Assembly (NCBI GenBank): GCA_963806635.1 | Contig: CAWDZA010000021.1 | Span: forward strand, 1-64,000 | Length of the DNA stretch: 64,000 nucleotides | Direction: 5' to 3' | From: CAVVEQ01 sp963806635 | Lineage (GTDB): Bacteria > Chloroflexota > Anaerolineae > Anaerolineales > Anaerolineaceae | Shown here: piece by piece, positions 35,608-42,639 of the stretch | Numbering within the stretch: the first letter of the stretch is position 1 | Layout of the letters: each line of letters starts with the position of its first letter | Notes under the pieces: generated by a model | What the model was told of the DNA's origin: nothing | Databases searched by the model: none | What the model saw: the letters and a program-made list of their open reading frames with translations, nothing else | Translations under genes and position numbers: made by a program

Positions 35608-36610
35608 AGACATACTCCGTGACAGTGGAAGGATCGGGGTCGGGGGAGGCATCGGCAAATGCCACAGCGGCTTCGATAATGCTTAAGGCTTCTTTGTCAA
35701 TTTCCTCAGCTAATGTGTCAGTCATCAATCCGTTTTCGCTCAGCTGGCTTCCGAAACGTTTGATCGGATCCTTGGTGTTCCGCCAGGTTTCGATCTCTTC
35801 CTTGGTGCGGTAAAGGTTCCGGTCACTTTTTGAATGGCCAAAATAACGGTAAGTCTGGGTTTCAATGAAGACCGGTCCCGCGCCGGAGCGGATCTTTTCC
35901 GCCGCGTTCCGGGCAGTCTCGTAAACAGTCAACAAGTCATTGCCATCGATGTAAAACCAGGGAATGCCATAAGCTTCAGCACGCTGAGCAATAGGTAGCT
36001 TGGCGGATACCCGTTCGATATCCATTGACATTCCGTATTTATTATTTTCGCAAATATACAATATCGGCAATTTCCATAAGGCAGCCATGTTCAGTGACTC
36101 ATGGAAAACACCTTCATTCGATGCTCCGTCACCAAAAATGGAAATGCAAATTTGATCACTTTTTTGCATCTGTAAACCGAGACCAACCCCCAGCGAATGG
36201 GGGATGCCTCCTCCAACGATCCCATTTGCGCCTAAATTGTGAGAGCTGAAATCCGCGATGTGCATGGAACCGCCACGGCCTTTACAATATCCGGCTTCCT
36301 TCCCCAGGAATTCTGCCATCATCAGGTTGATATCTGCGTTTTTGGTAATAAAGTGACCGTGACCGCGATGGTGGTTGATCAGGTAATCATCCAGACGGAC
36401 TGCCCGACCCAGGCCAACCGCCACCGCTTCCTGTCCGGCCGAAAGGTGCATTGTCCCGTGAACCTTGCCCAGGGCATATAGTTTATCCGCCATTAATTCG
36501 AACTGCCGGATGAGGCACATCGTTCGATACATCTCCAGCAAATTATCGCTGGATAAATTTAAGCGCTCCACCCGGTTTTGAAATAATTCCTCTTTCTGTT
36601 CTTTTTCCAT
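35600..36610 (-). CDS. 2-oxoacid/acetoin dehydrogenase E1 component, alpha subunit
   Basis: 336 residues. Thiamine-diphosphate motif GDGASNEGVFHESLN at about 160-174 with the closing Asn in CENNKYGMS (~190), RGHGHFITK near 83-90 and GRGGSMHIAD at 111-120. The phosphorylation-loop region YRYFGHSKSD is also present. Length and sequence fit the AcoA/PdhA class with separate alpha and beta subunits. First structural gene of a three-gene operon, 24 bases after the SorC regulator gene on the same strand, which suggests control by a small sugar-like effector. Confidence 0.9.
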   Translation of the reverse strand: MEKEQKEELFQNRVERLNLSSDNLLEMYRTMCLIRQFELMADKLYALGKVHGTMHLSAGQEAVAVGLGRAVRLDDYLINHHRGHGHFITKNADINLMMAEFLGKEAGYCKGRGGSMHIADFSSHNLGANGIVGGGIPHSLGVGLGLQMQKSDQICISIFGDGASNEGVFHESLNMAALWKLPILYICENNKYGMSMDIERVSAKLPIAQRAEAYGIPWFYIDGNDLLTVYETARNAAEKIRSGAGPVFIETQTYRYFGHSKSDRNLYRTKEEIETWRNTKDPIKRFGSQLSENGLMTDTLAEEIDKEALSIIEAAVAFADASPDPDPSTVTEYVYA

Positions 36611-36634
36611 TCTTCCCTCAAAAAAATAATAGGT

Positions 36635-37603
36635 TTAGTTTTCTTCTAGTATCTGTTTTGCGGTGACACTATCAGTCACCAACGAATTCACCAATTGGGA
36701 AATTAAAGCTGCTCGGATAGCTTCCACTTTTCCTGGCCCACCGGCTATCCCAATCCTGACAGGGATGCGGACCAGGTCTTCCCAGCGGATGGTGATCATC
36801 CTGCTCAGAAAGGGATCCATATATGCAGAACCATCTCTGTAAAAGTAATTACCAGCAACATCGCCAACAACATCCTTCTGGCGAATTTCGGCAAGCTCCT
36901 CCTCCGTTAGAAGCCCGGAGAGGAAAAAGCTTGAATATTCGGTCTCTGTGGTGCCAATTCCTACCAAAGCGATATCCGCTTCCCTGCCCATCTCGATCGT
37001 CTCCCGGATGCCCCGGGTTTCCCGCATTGATGAAGCAATCTCGGGGGTCTGGCATAAGCAGGGAGCGTTTAAGAAATACCCTTCTCCTCTCAATTTCTCT
37101 GCCAGGCGGGAAACGAGTGCATGACCATCATATTCTGCATTCTTGGCTCCCTGGGCTCCAACCAGTTGGGTTACCTTCACTGCCAGCCCGTTAACCGGTT
37201 GAACTGCATCCACAACAGCGCTGATTGATGTTCCCCAGGCAACTCCAATGACCGAATCTCTATTGAGGTGCTTTTGGAGAACCTCAGCACCCGCTGGACC
37301 GAGAACCTGGAGGAGGTGCTCCGAACTGGTATCCTCCACCTCCGCAACGAATACGGAATCGATTCCATACTTATCCAGAAGAGCTTCAGCCAATTTGTGA
37401 TCAGAGTTCACCGGTCGGTTGATGCGTATCTCCACTATCCCGCGGCTTCGAGCCTCTGTAAGCATACGGGATACCATCGATCGGGTCACACCCACCTCGC
37501 GGGCTATTTCAGACTGGTCTTTCCCCTCTAAGTAATACTTTTCCGCCACATCTGCGAGGAGGGAAAAACGTTTTTGGTTGCTATTTTCATTAGCCAAGCC
37601 CAA
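36635..37603 (-). CDS. SorC/DeoR-type (sugar-binding domain) transcriptional regulator
   Basis: A 322-residue regulator. The N-terminal helix-turn-helix (residues ~17-62) reads YYLEGKDQSEIAREVGVTRSMVSRMLTEARSRGIVEIRI, diagnostic of the SorC family. The C-terminal sugar-binding domain (~65-320) has VIGVAWGTSISAVVDAV, ADIALVGIGTTETEYS, GDVAGNYFYRDG and RIGIAGGPGKVEAIRAAL. Family members respond to phosphorylated sugars. It is first in line before the dehydrogenase genes. Its upstream region has TCTCA-cttttA-TGAG around 37632-37646 as a weak operator candidate. Confidence 0.9.
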   Translation of the reverse strand: MGLANENSNQKRFSLLADVAEKYYLEGKDQSEIAREVGVTRSMVSRMLTEARSRGIVEIRINRPVNSDHKLAEALLDKYGIDSVFVAEVEDTSSEHLLQVLGPAGAEVLQKHLNRDSVIGVAWGTSISAVVDAVQPVNGLAVKVTQLVGAQGAKNAEYDGHALVSRLAEKLRGEGYFLNAPCLCQTPEIASSMRETRGIRETIEMGREADIALVGIGTTETEYSSFFLSGLLTEEELAEIRQKDVVGDVAGNYFYRDGSAYMDPFLSRMITIRWEDLVRIPVRIGIAGGPGKVEAIRAALISQLVNSLVTDSVTAKQILEEN

Positions 37604-37756
37604 CTCCCCAAAATCACGTTTGTGAATTAGTTCTCACTTTTATGAGTATAACAAAGCGAGAGGCGATTGTCAACACCGACCGCAAAATGTTTTATGCAAA
37701 CACTAAGTAGAACCCCATGCATACGTGTCGTCAAGTGTTGGTTCGAGATATCCACG

Positions 37757-37928
37757 GTGACAAAAATCCCCGACCAGCCATTCACGAGAAATGAAGTATC
37801 CAGGCTGAAGGAAAATTGAATCGCTTGGGGAATGCCAACTTCTGGCCAGATCCACTGGCTCCTCCGGGGAAAACCACTACAGAAATCGAGATGAAGATCA
37901 AAAACCTGGAAGGTAATTCCAGGTGATG
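37757..37928 (+). pseudogene. Possible remnant of a short coding sequence
   Basis: In the 430-bp gap between the SorC gene and the YwbE gene, the plus strand reads TKIPDQPFTRNEVSRLKE, then after a one-base shift near 37815 NRLGNANFWPDPLAPPGKT and EIEMKIKNLEGNS to a stop at 37926. It looks protein-like but matches no family I can name, and there is no convincing start or ribosome site. The rest of the gap (37604-37756, 37929-38036) shows only a TATAAT at 38005-38010 before ywbE. Confidence 0.3.
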
Positions 37929-38036
37929 GTAAAGGGGGGGATCTATCACAAAAGAAGAAATGCTTTTTGCGGGGGTATAGATATCCTTATATTTGATCTT
38001 TCCATATAATCATTTTAGAAGGAATATTGACACCTC

Positions 38037-38231
38037 ATGGACGGGCATAAACGAACTAACATCAAACCGGGAACGCGGGTACTCATAGTACTAAAACAGG
38101 ACCAATCCACCGGTAAATTAACCGAGGGCATTGTCAAGGACATCCTGACCAATTCCGCATCCCATCCACATGGGATTAAGGTCCGCCTGACCAGCGGGGT
38201 TATTGGCAGGGTGAAGGAAATTTTGGAATAG
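38037..38231 (+). CDS. YwbE family protein (DUF2196)
   Basis: A 64-residue protein matching the small YwbE family: RTNIKPGTRVLIVLKQDQSTGKLTEGIVKDILTNSASHPHGIKVRL, then SGVIGRVKEIL. The pattern looks like a small beta-barrel; members are widespread and of unknown function. A TATAAT box is about 27 bases upstream and AGAAGGA precedes the ATG at longer than usual spacing. It is transcribed alone, opposite to its neighbours. Confidence 0.85.
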   Translation: MDGHKRTNIKPGTRVLIVLKQDQSTGKLTEGIVKDILTNSASHPHGIKVRLTSGVIGRVKEILE

Positions 38232-38279
38232 GTTGTTCTGCACAGAATGGACGAAGTGGCACTATCCCCGAAATGCCAA

Positions 38280-38738
38280 TCAGGTTGTTTTTGAATTATT
38301 CACTTCAGAAACAAGCGAAACCGCTATGCTTGTTGCACCCTCTGCATATTTCAGACATTGATCCATGAGTTGATTTTCCATGAAATACCGTTGTCCTTCG
38401 TCGGTAGCCAAGTCGCAACCGATCAATTGGCGACAATTGATAGAACCATATTGCATTTCAAAGCGGCTGATCAATTCTTGAGTAAGGGTATAGCTGACCT
38501 CGATTGAATCGGTGGGTGAATTTCGACCAGCCACCAGATTGATACCCATTATTGCCCCGCTAACCGCTCCACAAATCCCACAAGTACGGGAGATACCACT
38601 GCAAAACCCTGTTGCAATTCTGGGGATCAAATCTGATTGGATACCCTGGCTTTCAGCTAATGCTTGAAGCACACTCTCGGCGCAGAAAAAACCTGATTTA
38701 AACAATTCCACACTGCGAAGTGATGCTTTTTCGTTCAT
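38280..38738 (-). CDS. C_GCAxxG_C_C family redox protein
   Basis: 152 residues with the cysteine pattern of the C_GCAxxG_C_C family: Cys in GFFCAESVL, GFCSGISRTCGICGAVSGAIMGI and, near the end, NCRQLIGCDL and MDQCLKYA. The conserved cysteines suggest a metal- or redox-active role, so far uncharacterised. No signal peptide or membrane segment (the central Gly-rich helix is part of the fold). GGAGG precedes the ATG. It may be co-transcribed after the phosphorylase gene 28 bases upstream. Confidence 0.85.
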   Translation of the reverse strand: MNEKASLRSVELFKSGFFCAESVLQALAESQGIQSDLIPRIATGFCSGISRTCGICGAVSGAIMGINLVAGRNSPTDSIEVSYTLTQELISRFEMQYGSINCRQLIGCDLATDEGQRYFMENQLMDQCLKYAEGATSIAVSLVSEVNNSKTT

Positions 38739-38766
38739 ATTCTACCCTCCCGGTTCGGACTCTTGA

Positions 38767-39534
38767 CTATAGCGAGAGACAAATTCTGATTGAAATCTCA
38801 ACCAGATTTTCCCGAATTTCGGATTTATCCTGCCATTTTCTGCTATCCCACTGCACTTCACTCAGATCATCCCCGCCATACAGAATCTGGCCTAATTTTA
38901 CATTCCTGAACTTCGCCACGGCAAAAAAGGCTGCCGCTTCCATTTCCACCGTGACGCAGCCCTCCGATTTTCTCAGTTTTATTCTTTCCTCAGTTTCTCT
39001 ATAAAGTGCATCGGTAGTCCACGTTTTTCCATTTATGTATTCGATCCTGGATTTATTGAATTCTTCCTCAATCTTTTCAACTACTTCAGGATTGCATTCA
39101 ATTTCTCTGGCGGGAGGGAGATAATGATAAGAGACGCCTTCATCTCGAATCGCTGAGGTTGGAATAATCAGATGCCCGACGGAAATATCTTTTCTCAGTA
39201 CACCTGCGCCACCGCAAACGATAAATTTATTGAATCCAAGGGCGATCAACTCTTCCAGAAAAGCAGCAGATCCAGCCGCGCCTAAATATCCTAAGGACAA
39301 ATGAATCTTTTTTTCCCTGTAATCCATTTCATAGATTGGAACATCCATGGTTTCGCAGTTCAATAATTTGACTACTCTTATCAAGCCCTTCTTTTCCCAG
39401 TTCTCAAGTACTTCACGAAAAAAAGTGATCACACAAAATTCATAACCTTCAGTTCTTTTATGAGAAAGGGAAGGTTCAATTTTCGCAATTCGCGTATCAT
39501 CAAATTCCAGTATTGGATATTTTTCTTTTTTCAT
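38767..39534 (-). CDS. Nucleoside phosphorylase (PNP/uridine phosphorylase family)
   Basis: About 255 residues from the ATG at 39534, which has GAGGA four bases upstream; an ATG 24 codons earlier lacks such a site. Family marks: LGAAGSAAFLEELIALG, FIVCGGAGVLRKDISVGHLIIP (phosphate and base loop), RDEGVSYHYLPP and CVTVEMEAAAFFAVAKF (the ribose-binding MEA motif). It cleaves nucleosides with phosphate to free base and ribose-1-phosphate. The C-terminal GGDDLSEVQWDSRKW is typical of the uridine phosphorylase side of the family. Confidence 0.85.
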   Translation of the reverse strand: MKKEKYPILEFDDTRIAKIEPSLSHKRTEGYEFCVITFFREVLENWEKKGLIRVVKLLNCETMDVPIYEMDYREKKIHLSLGYLGAAGSAAFLEELIALGFNKFIVCGGAGVLRKDISVGHLIIPTSAIRDEGVSYHYLPPAREIECNPEVVEKIEEEFNKSRIEYINGKTWTTDALYRETEERIKLRKSEGCVTVEMEAAAFFAVAKFRNVKLGQILYGGDDLSEVQWDSRKWQDKSEIRENLVEISIRICLSL

Positions 39535-39672
39535 CAGGTCCTCAATAAGCAGTATGAGTCCCGACAACAGGGATCCGAGCTGCATCCGGCAGGTACTACT
39601 TGCCACTTAATTATATTATTACGAGGTAATCGGTGCACACAAATACCCTTTCTTTTTTCTTCATGATATTCA

Positions 39673-40161
39673 TTAGTATACAAAAGGGATCAATTTCCGT
39701 ACTCGTTTTTGATATTCTCCATAGCCGGGGAATTTATCCTTCAACCATTGTTCTTCGCGTCGAGATTTGATATCGAAAAATACCAGAATAATAATGGCGT
39801 AGCCGATTGTCAACCAGCCATGCACAATTAAAGCCCAAGCGAAGGCGATCAAGATCAGCCCGAAATACATCGGGTGGCGTACAAGCCGGTAGGGACCTGT
39901 TTCAATTAGTGTTCCTTGTTCTTTCGGGTACGGAACAGCGGTCAAATTCGGCCCCATCCGGAAGATCGCCAGTGCGATCAGAATAATACCCGTTGGCAGG
40001 AGGACGCTACCTACAATCTGGCTCAGAGAGTTAAAGGGGGCGATCCAGATTGGCCATCTTATAAAATTACGCGGTCCAAAGAAGACCAGCGCGATTAAGG
40101 TGACCTGTGCGACCACATACCATTCGCCAAGTTTGCCTTTCCACCATGGTGTTAGGGCCAT
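39673..40161 (-). CDS. Isoprenylcysteine carboxyl methyltransferase-type membrane protein
   Basis: About 162 residues with four to five hydrophobic segments and the ICMT/PEMT core: TGPYRLVRHPMYFGLILI (about residue 90; the RHPxY motif) and RREEQWLKDKFPGYGEYQKRVRKLIPFVY at the end (E-E-x-x-L and the YxxY-like tail). Bacterial homologues are membrane methyltransferases of unclear substrate. ATG 40161 follows AAAGGAG. It is the last gene of a run of small genes downstream of the MalT/LuxR regulator. Confidence 0.85.
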   Translation of the reverse strand: MALTPWWKGKLGEWYVVAQVTLIALVFFGPRNFIRWPIWIAPFNSLSQIVGSVLLPTGIILIALAIFRMGPNLTAVPYPKEQGTLIETGPYRLVRHPMYFGLILIAFAWALIVHGWLTIGYAIIILVFFDIKSRREEQWLKDKFPGYGEYQKRVRKLIPFVY

Positions 40162-40184
40162 AATCTTATTCTCCTTTCCACAGA

Positions 40185-40928
40185 TCATTGAGCAAAATCC
40201 CTGCCCAATATATACGCCCGATTCAGATAACCCTGCAGGGTTTCTTGGTCCGCGACAGCCGCACGATAGAAATATACATGTTCAACTTTTTTCACCCCAG
40301 GATAACGCAATCCCCAGTCGTCAATGATCCGTGTCATCGGTGCTTCCAAACTGGCTTTATAGTCCTCTTCACTAAAGAGTGTGGGACTGATGATCAGAGC
40401 CTTTTCATGGTGAAGGAGAGGGATTCGTCCTTTCATTTTCCCGCGCCAACCTTCCTCAGTAAGGGCATAGGCATCCCCGTAGGAGAATACCCGTTCGAAC
40501 CAGCCCTTCATGATTGCAGGAAAATGACACCAGTAAACCGGCGCTATGAATGCGAGTCCCTGAGCATTTTTCACCTTCTCCCATTGGGCAATCACATCCT
40601 TAGGTCTCTGAGCATGAATGAACTTTGCCACCGCACGGGAATCCTTGTCCCGCAGCCAGATCGAGGCGATCATCCGTTGGAGTGGACCTCCTGCCACGTC
40701 TAGCATATGTTTCTTTAAGTTCATCTCATCTAGGATCTCCAGCGGCATGCTTTCATGCACATAGCTAGCGAAATCATTCGTGCGAAAGACTGGATCGAAC
40801 CGGATGGCATATAGGTCCACCACTTCACTGGTGTGACCGGCATCCTTTAGCCCTTTGGTGAATTGATCAAGAATGGCATGGCAGAAGGACTTGGGATTGG
40901 GATTGGCAAATACTGTCAGAACATTCAT
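40185..40928 (-). CDS. NAD(P)H dehydrogenase (quinone)/flavodoxin-fold oxidoreductase
   Basis: About 247 residues of the NQO1/MdaB flavodoxin-like fold: MNVLTVFANPNPKSFCHAIL (FMN/FAD phosphate loop), GHTSEVVDLYAIRFDPVF, then FIAPVYWCHFPAIMKGWFERVFSYGDAYA (isoalloxazine-binding strand). It probably reduces quinones or xenobiotics with NAD(P)H. The ATG at 40928 has AGGAGAG upstream and overlaps the stop of the preceding membrane-protein gene. Cytoplasmic. Confidence 0.88.
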   Translation of the reverse strand: MNVLTVFANPNPKSFCHAILDQFTKGLKDAGHTSEVVDLYAIRFDPVFRTNDFASYVHESMPLEILDEMNLKKHMLDVAGGPLQRMIASIWLRDKDSRAVAKFIHAQRPKDVIAQWEKVKNAQGLAFIAPVYWCHFPAIMKGWFERVFSYGDAYALTEEGWRGKMKGRIPLLHHEKALIISPTLFSEEDYKASLEAPMTRIIDDWGLRYPGVKKVEHVYFYRAAVADQETLQGYLNRAYILGRDFAQ

Positions 40929-41476
40929 TGGGCTCTCCTTTGGGTCGCCAGGGGTGCGGACCGTAGTCCGTACCCCACAATTATTCCAAGAACAATAGAC
41001 AGAATCAGATGCATAACGAAGGCTCCGCCGAACCATTGCAAGGTCGCAGGTGTCTTCATCTTCAACAGGATGGGTGTCATGGCTAGAATCGGCTGGCTCA
41101 GGATCTCAACATACACAAATGCTGCGATCGTGATCTTTTTCAATGAACCTTCACGAAGGGCAGGAAATATTGTCACAATTGCTCCAAAAAGTATGCCGAC
41201 CAGCGGGCCGATCAAATAGTGCGCTGCCAACCCGGTTGGAACTCCACCTGCGATCTGCGTGCCGAACGTTGCCAGGAATCGTGAAACCGTATCACCGACG
41301 ATGGAAAAGCACAGAAGAGTCGGTAGGCTTAGTGCCATTAATATTCCCATGAACAATATGTCCATAACCATGGTGCCCGCCAGACCTCCAATCAACCCCC
41401 ACCCCATTCCCCGACCGGTGGATACAAACAGCATTTGTTTTCTGCTTCGAAAAATGGTTGGATTAATTATTTCCAT
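40925..41476 (-). CDS. Conserved integral membrane protein, unknown function
   Basis: 183 residues with about four to five hydrophobic segments (GLIGGLAGTMVMDILFMGIL, HYLIGPLVGILFGAIVTIFPAL, VYVEILSQPILAMTPILL, HLILSIVLGIIVGYGL). The repeated Gly-rich segments resemble YagU/DUF-type small membrane proteins, but I cannot name the family. The stop overlaps the start of the flavodoxin-like reductase gene, so the two are translationally coupled and may work together. Confidence 0.7.
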   Translation of the reverse strand: MEIINPTIFRSRKQMLFVSTGRGMGWGLIGGLAGTMVMDILFMGILMALSLPTLLCFSIVGDTVSRFLATFGTQIAGGVPTGLAAHYLIGPLVGILFGAIVTIFPALREGSLKKITIAAFVYVEILSQPILAMTPILLKMKTPATLQWFGGAFVMHLILSIVLGIIVGYGLRSAPLATQRRAQ

Positions 41477-41513
41477 GTCTGTGCTCCATTCTCATAGCCG
41501 TTGTTTTTGTGAA

Positions 41514-41855
41514 TTAATTTCTGTTTTCTTTCAGCTGGCCCGTGATTAAACTACCCCCAAACACGATCAGCAGGATCGCGAAATAGGGTATCTCGAATGA
41601 GATATTAAAGTACGGCAATACCAGCTCAAGACACCCGAGAAGAAGCGCCAGGATGCCCATAGTCGTTGAAAAAATACTAACTGGTAACCCATTCCGGGAT
41701 CGGGCTATGTTCATACTGATCAAGATCAAACCGATACCTATCGTGCCAATAGCGTTCGGCAGGGATGGGAACAACAGGGTGAATCCCCATAGGACAAAGA
41801 ATGCACCCCATGAGATCGTTTCAAAAATCTGATTTAACTTTTTTGCGTTTTCCAT
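41514..41855 (-). CDS. Small membrane protein, unknown function
   Basis: 113 residues with four hydrophobic segments (ISWGAFFVLWGFTLLF, NAIGTIGIGLILISMNIA, TTMGILALLLGCLELVL, IPYFAILLIVFGGSLI). The sequence before the ATG carries TTAGGAGAA. Family not recognised. It lies between two other short genes on the same strand, in the set downstream of the MalT/LuxR regulator. Confidence 0.65.
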   Translation of the reverse strand: MENAKKLNQIFETISWGAFFVLWGFTLLFPSLPNAIGTIGIGLILISMNIARSRNGLPVSIFSTTMGILALLLGCLELVLPYFNISFEIPYFAILLIVFGGSLITGQLKENRN

Positions 41856-41910
41856 TTATTCTCCTAATTTTTTTGGGTGAATTTAGATGATCTATTCTTA
41901 GCAGGTTGTT

Positions 41911-42144
41911 TTATCTAGCACGGGAGACAGTGTCGGCACGGAGAGGGCATACCCTCGTTTGATGAGCCTTCCAACCTGGCCACCAGGTCTTGTGCCAGTT
42001 ATGCATCCTGGCAAATAACGATCTGGGTTGTTTAACCGCTAATTTTCGAATAGGGCAATCTGCGCAGTTATGTACTTTCTCGATGATCAAAGCGCTCATT
42101 GCAATGTTTCCAAGATCTTGATTGAAATCAATTTTGTTTTCCAT
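41911..42144 (-). CDS. Small cysteine-containing protein, unknown function
   Basis: 77 residues, rich in basic and aromatic residues at the C-terminus (LFARMHNWHKTWWPGWKAHQ). A CADC motif at about 27-30 and a further Cys near residue 66 could bind metal or form a disulfide. The ATG has GGAGAA just upstream, which supports it being a real gene. No family recognised. Confidence 0.5.
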   Translation of the reverse strand: MENKIDFNQDLGNIAMSALIIEKVHNCADCPIRKLAVKQPRSLFARMHNWHKTWWPGWKAHQTRVCPLRADTVSRAR

Positions 42145-42176
42145 TTCTCAATTCTCCTTTTTGTTATCTTTTGGAA

Positions 42177-42449
42177 TCATTTCTTTTTCCCAACCCCGCT
42201 CACGGAAAGCAAAGTCAGGTTCAGGCCGTACAATTTGTTCAAGATACCCATCAGAGCTGCCTGGTCTCCGATGTAACCGAAAAGGTTCATTTCTCCGTTA
42301 TCTAATAGCTTCACCTCCAGACCACCCAACCAATCCGACCAGCTTTCATCAAGTTGACCTCTTACGCGGATCTCGAAACACCCTCCACGAGCGTCAGTGG
42401 AAAGCGCAACTTGTTTCATTTGGTCGGTTTCAACTTTCTTGTCTGTCAT
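42177..42449 (-). CDS. Conserved small protein, RGQLD-W...DQAALMGIL family
   Basis: About 90 residues from the ATG at 42449. CFEIRVRGQLDESWSDWLGGLEV, GYIGDQAALMGILNKLYGLNLTLLSV is a pattern I know from many Chloroflexi and actinobacterial short proteins, often encoded beside regulators or oxidoreductases; its function is unknown. It is the first gene after the terminator of the MalT/LuxR gene, and precedes the small genes down to 39673. An alternative ATG lies 15 codons upstream. Confidence 0.65.
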   Translation of the reverse strand: MTDKKVETDQMKQVALSTDARGGCFEIRVRGQLDESWSDWLGGLEVKLLDNGEMNLFGYIGDQAALMGILNKLYGLNLTLLSVSGVGKKK

Positions 42450-42575
42450 GTTTCCTCTTGACTCTAATTTATCCATTTGATAACGAGTGCTCATCGACTA
42501 AAGGTTGTATTTGGGGTTGTATTTATTTTGCGGAAAAAGAATTCGTTCTCCCCCGATTTAACTTACAGGTCGGCA

Positions 42576-42618
42576 ATAAAAAAGCTGGCCGGGGATTAAT
42601 TCCTCTGCCAGCCCTTTT
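42576..42618 (-). terminator. Rho-independent terminator of the MalT/LuxR gene
   Basis: On the minus strand GCTGGC, a 17-base loop partly self-pairing, GCCAGC, then TTTTTT. It lies 20-60 bases past the stop of the regulator gene. Confidence 0.7.
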
Positions 42619-42639
42619 AAATTTTCGTTCCGCTTCCAA

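Noticed and set aside
37712..37736. CATGCATACGTGTCG as a third LacI operator
   Set aside because: Only one half matches the TGCACACGTGTGCA core; symmetry is lost and it is outside the cluster.
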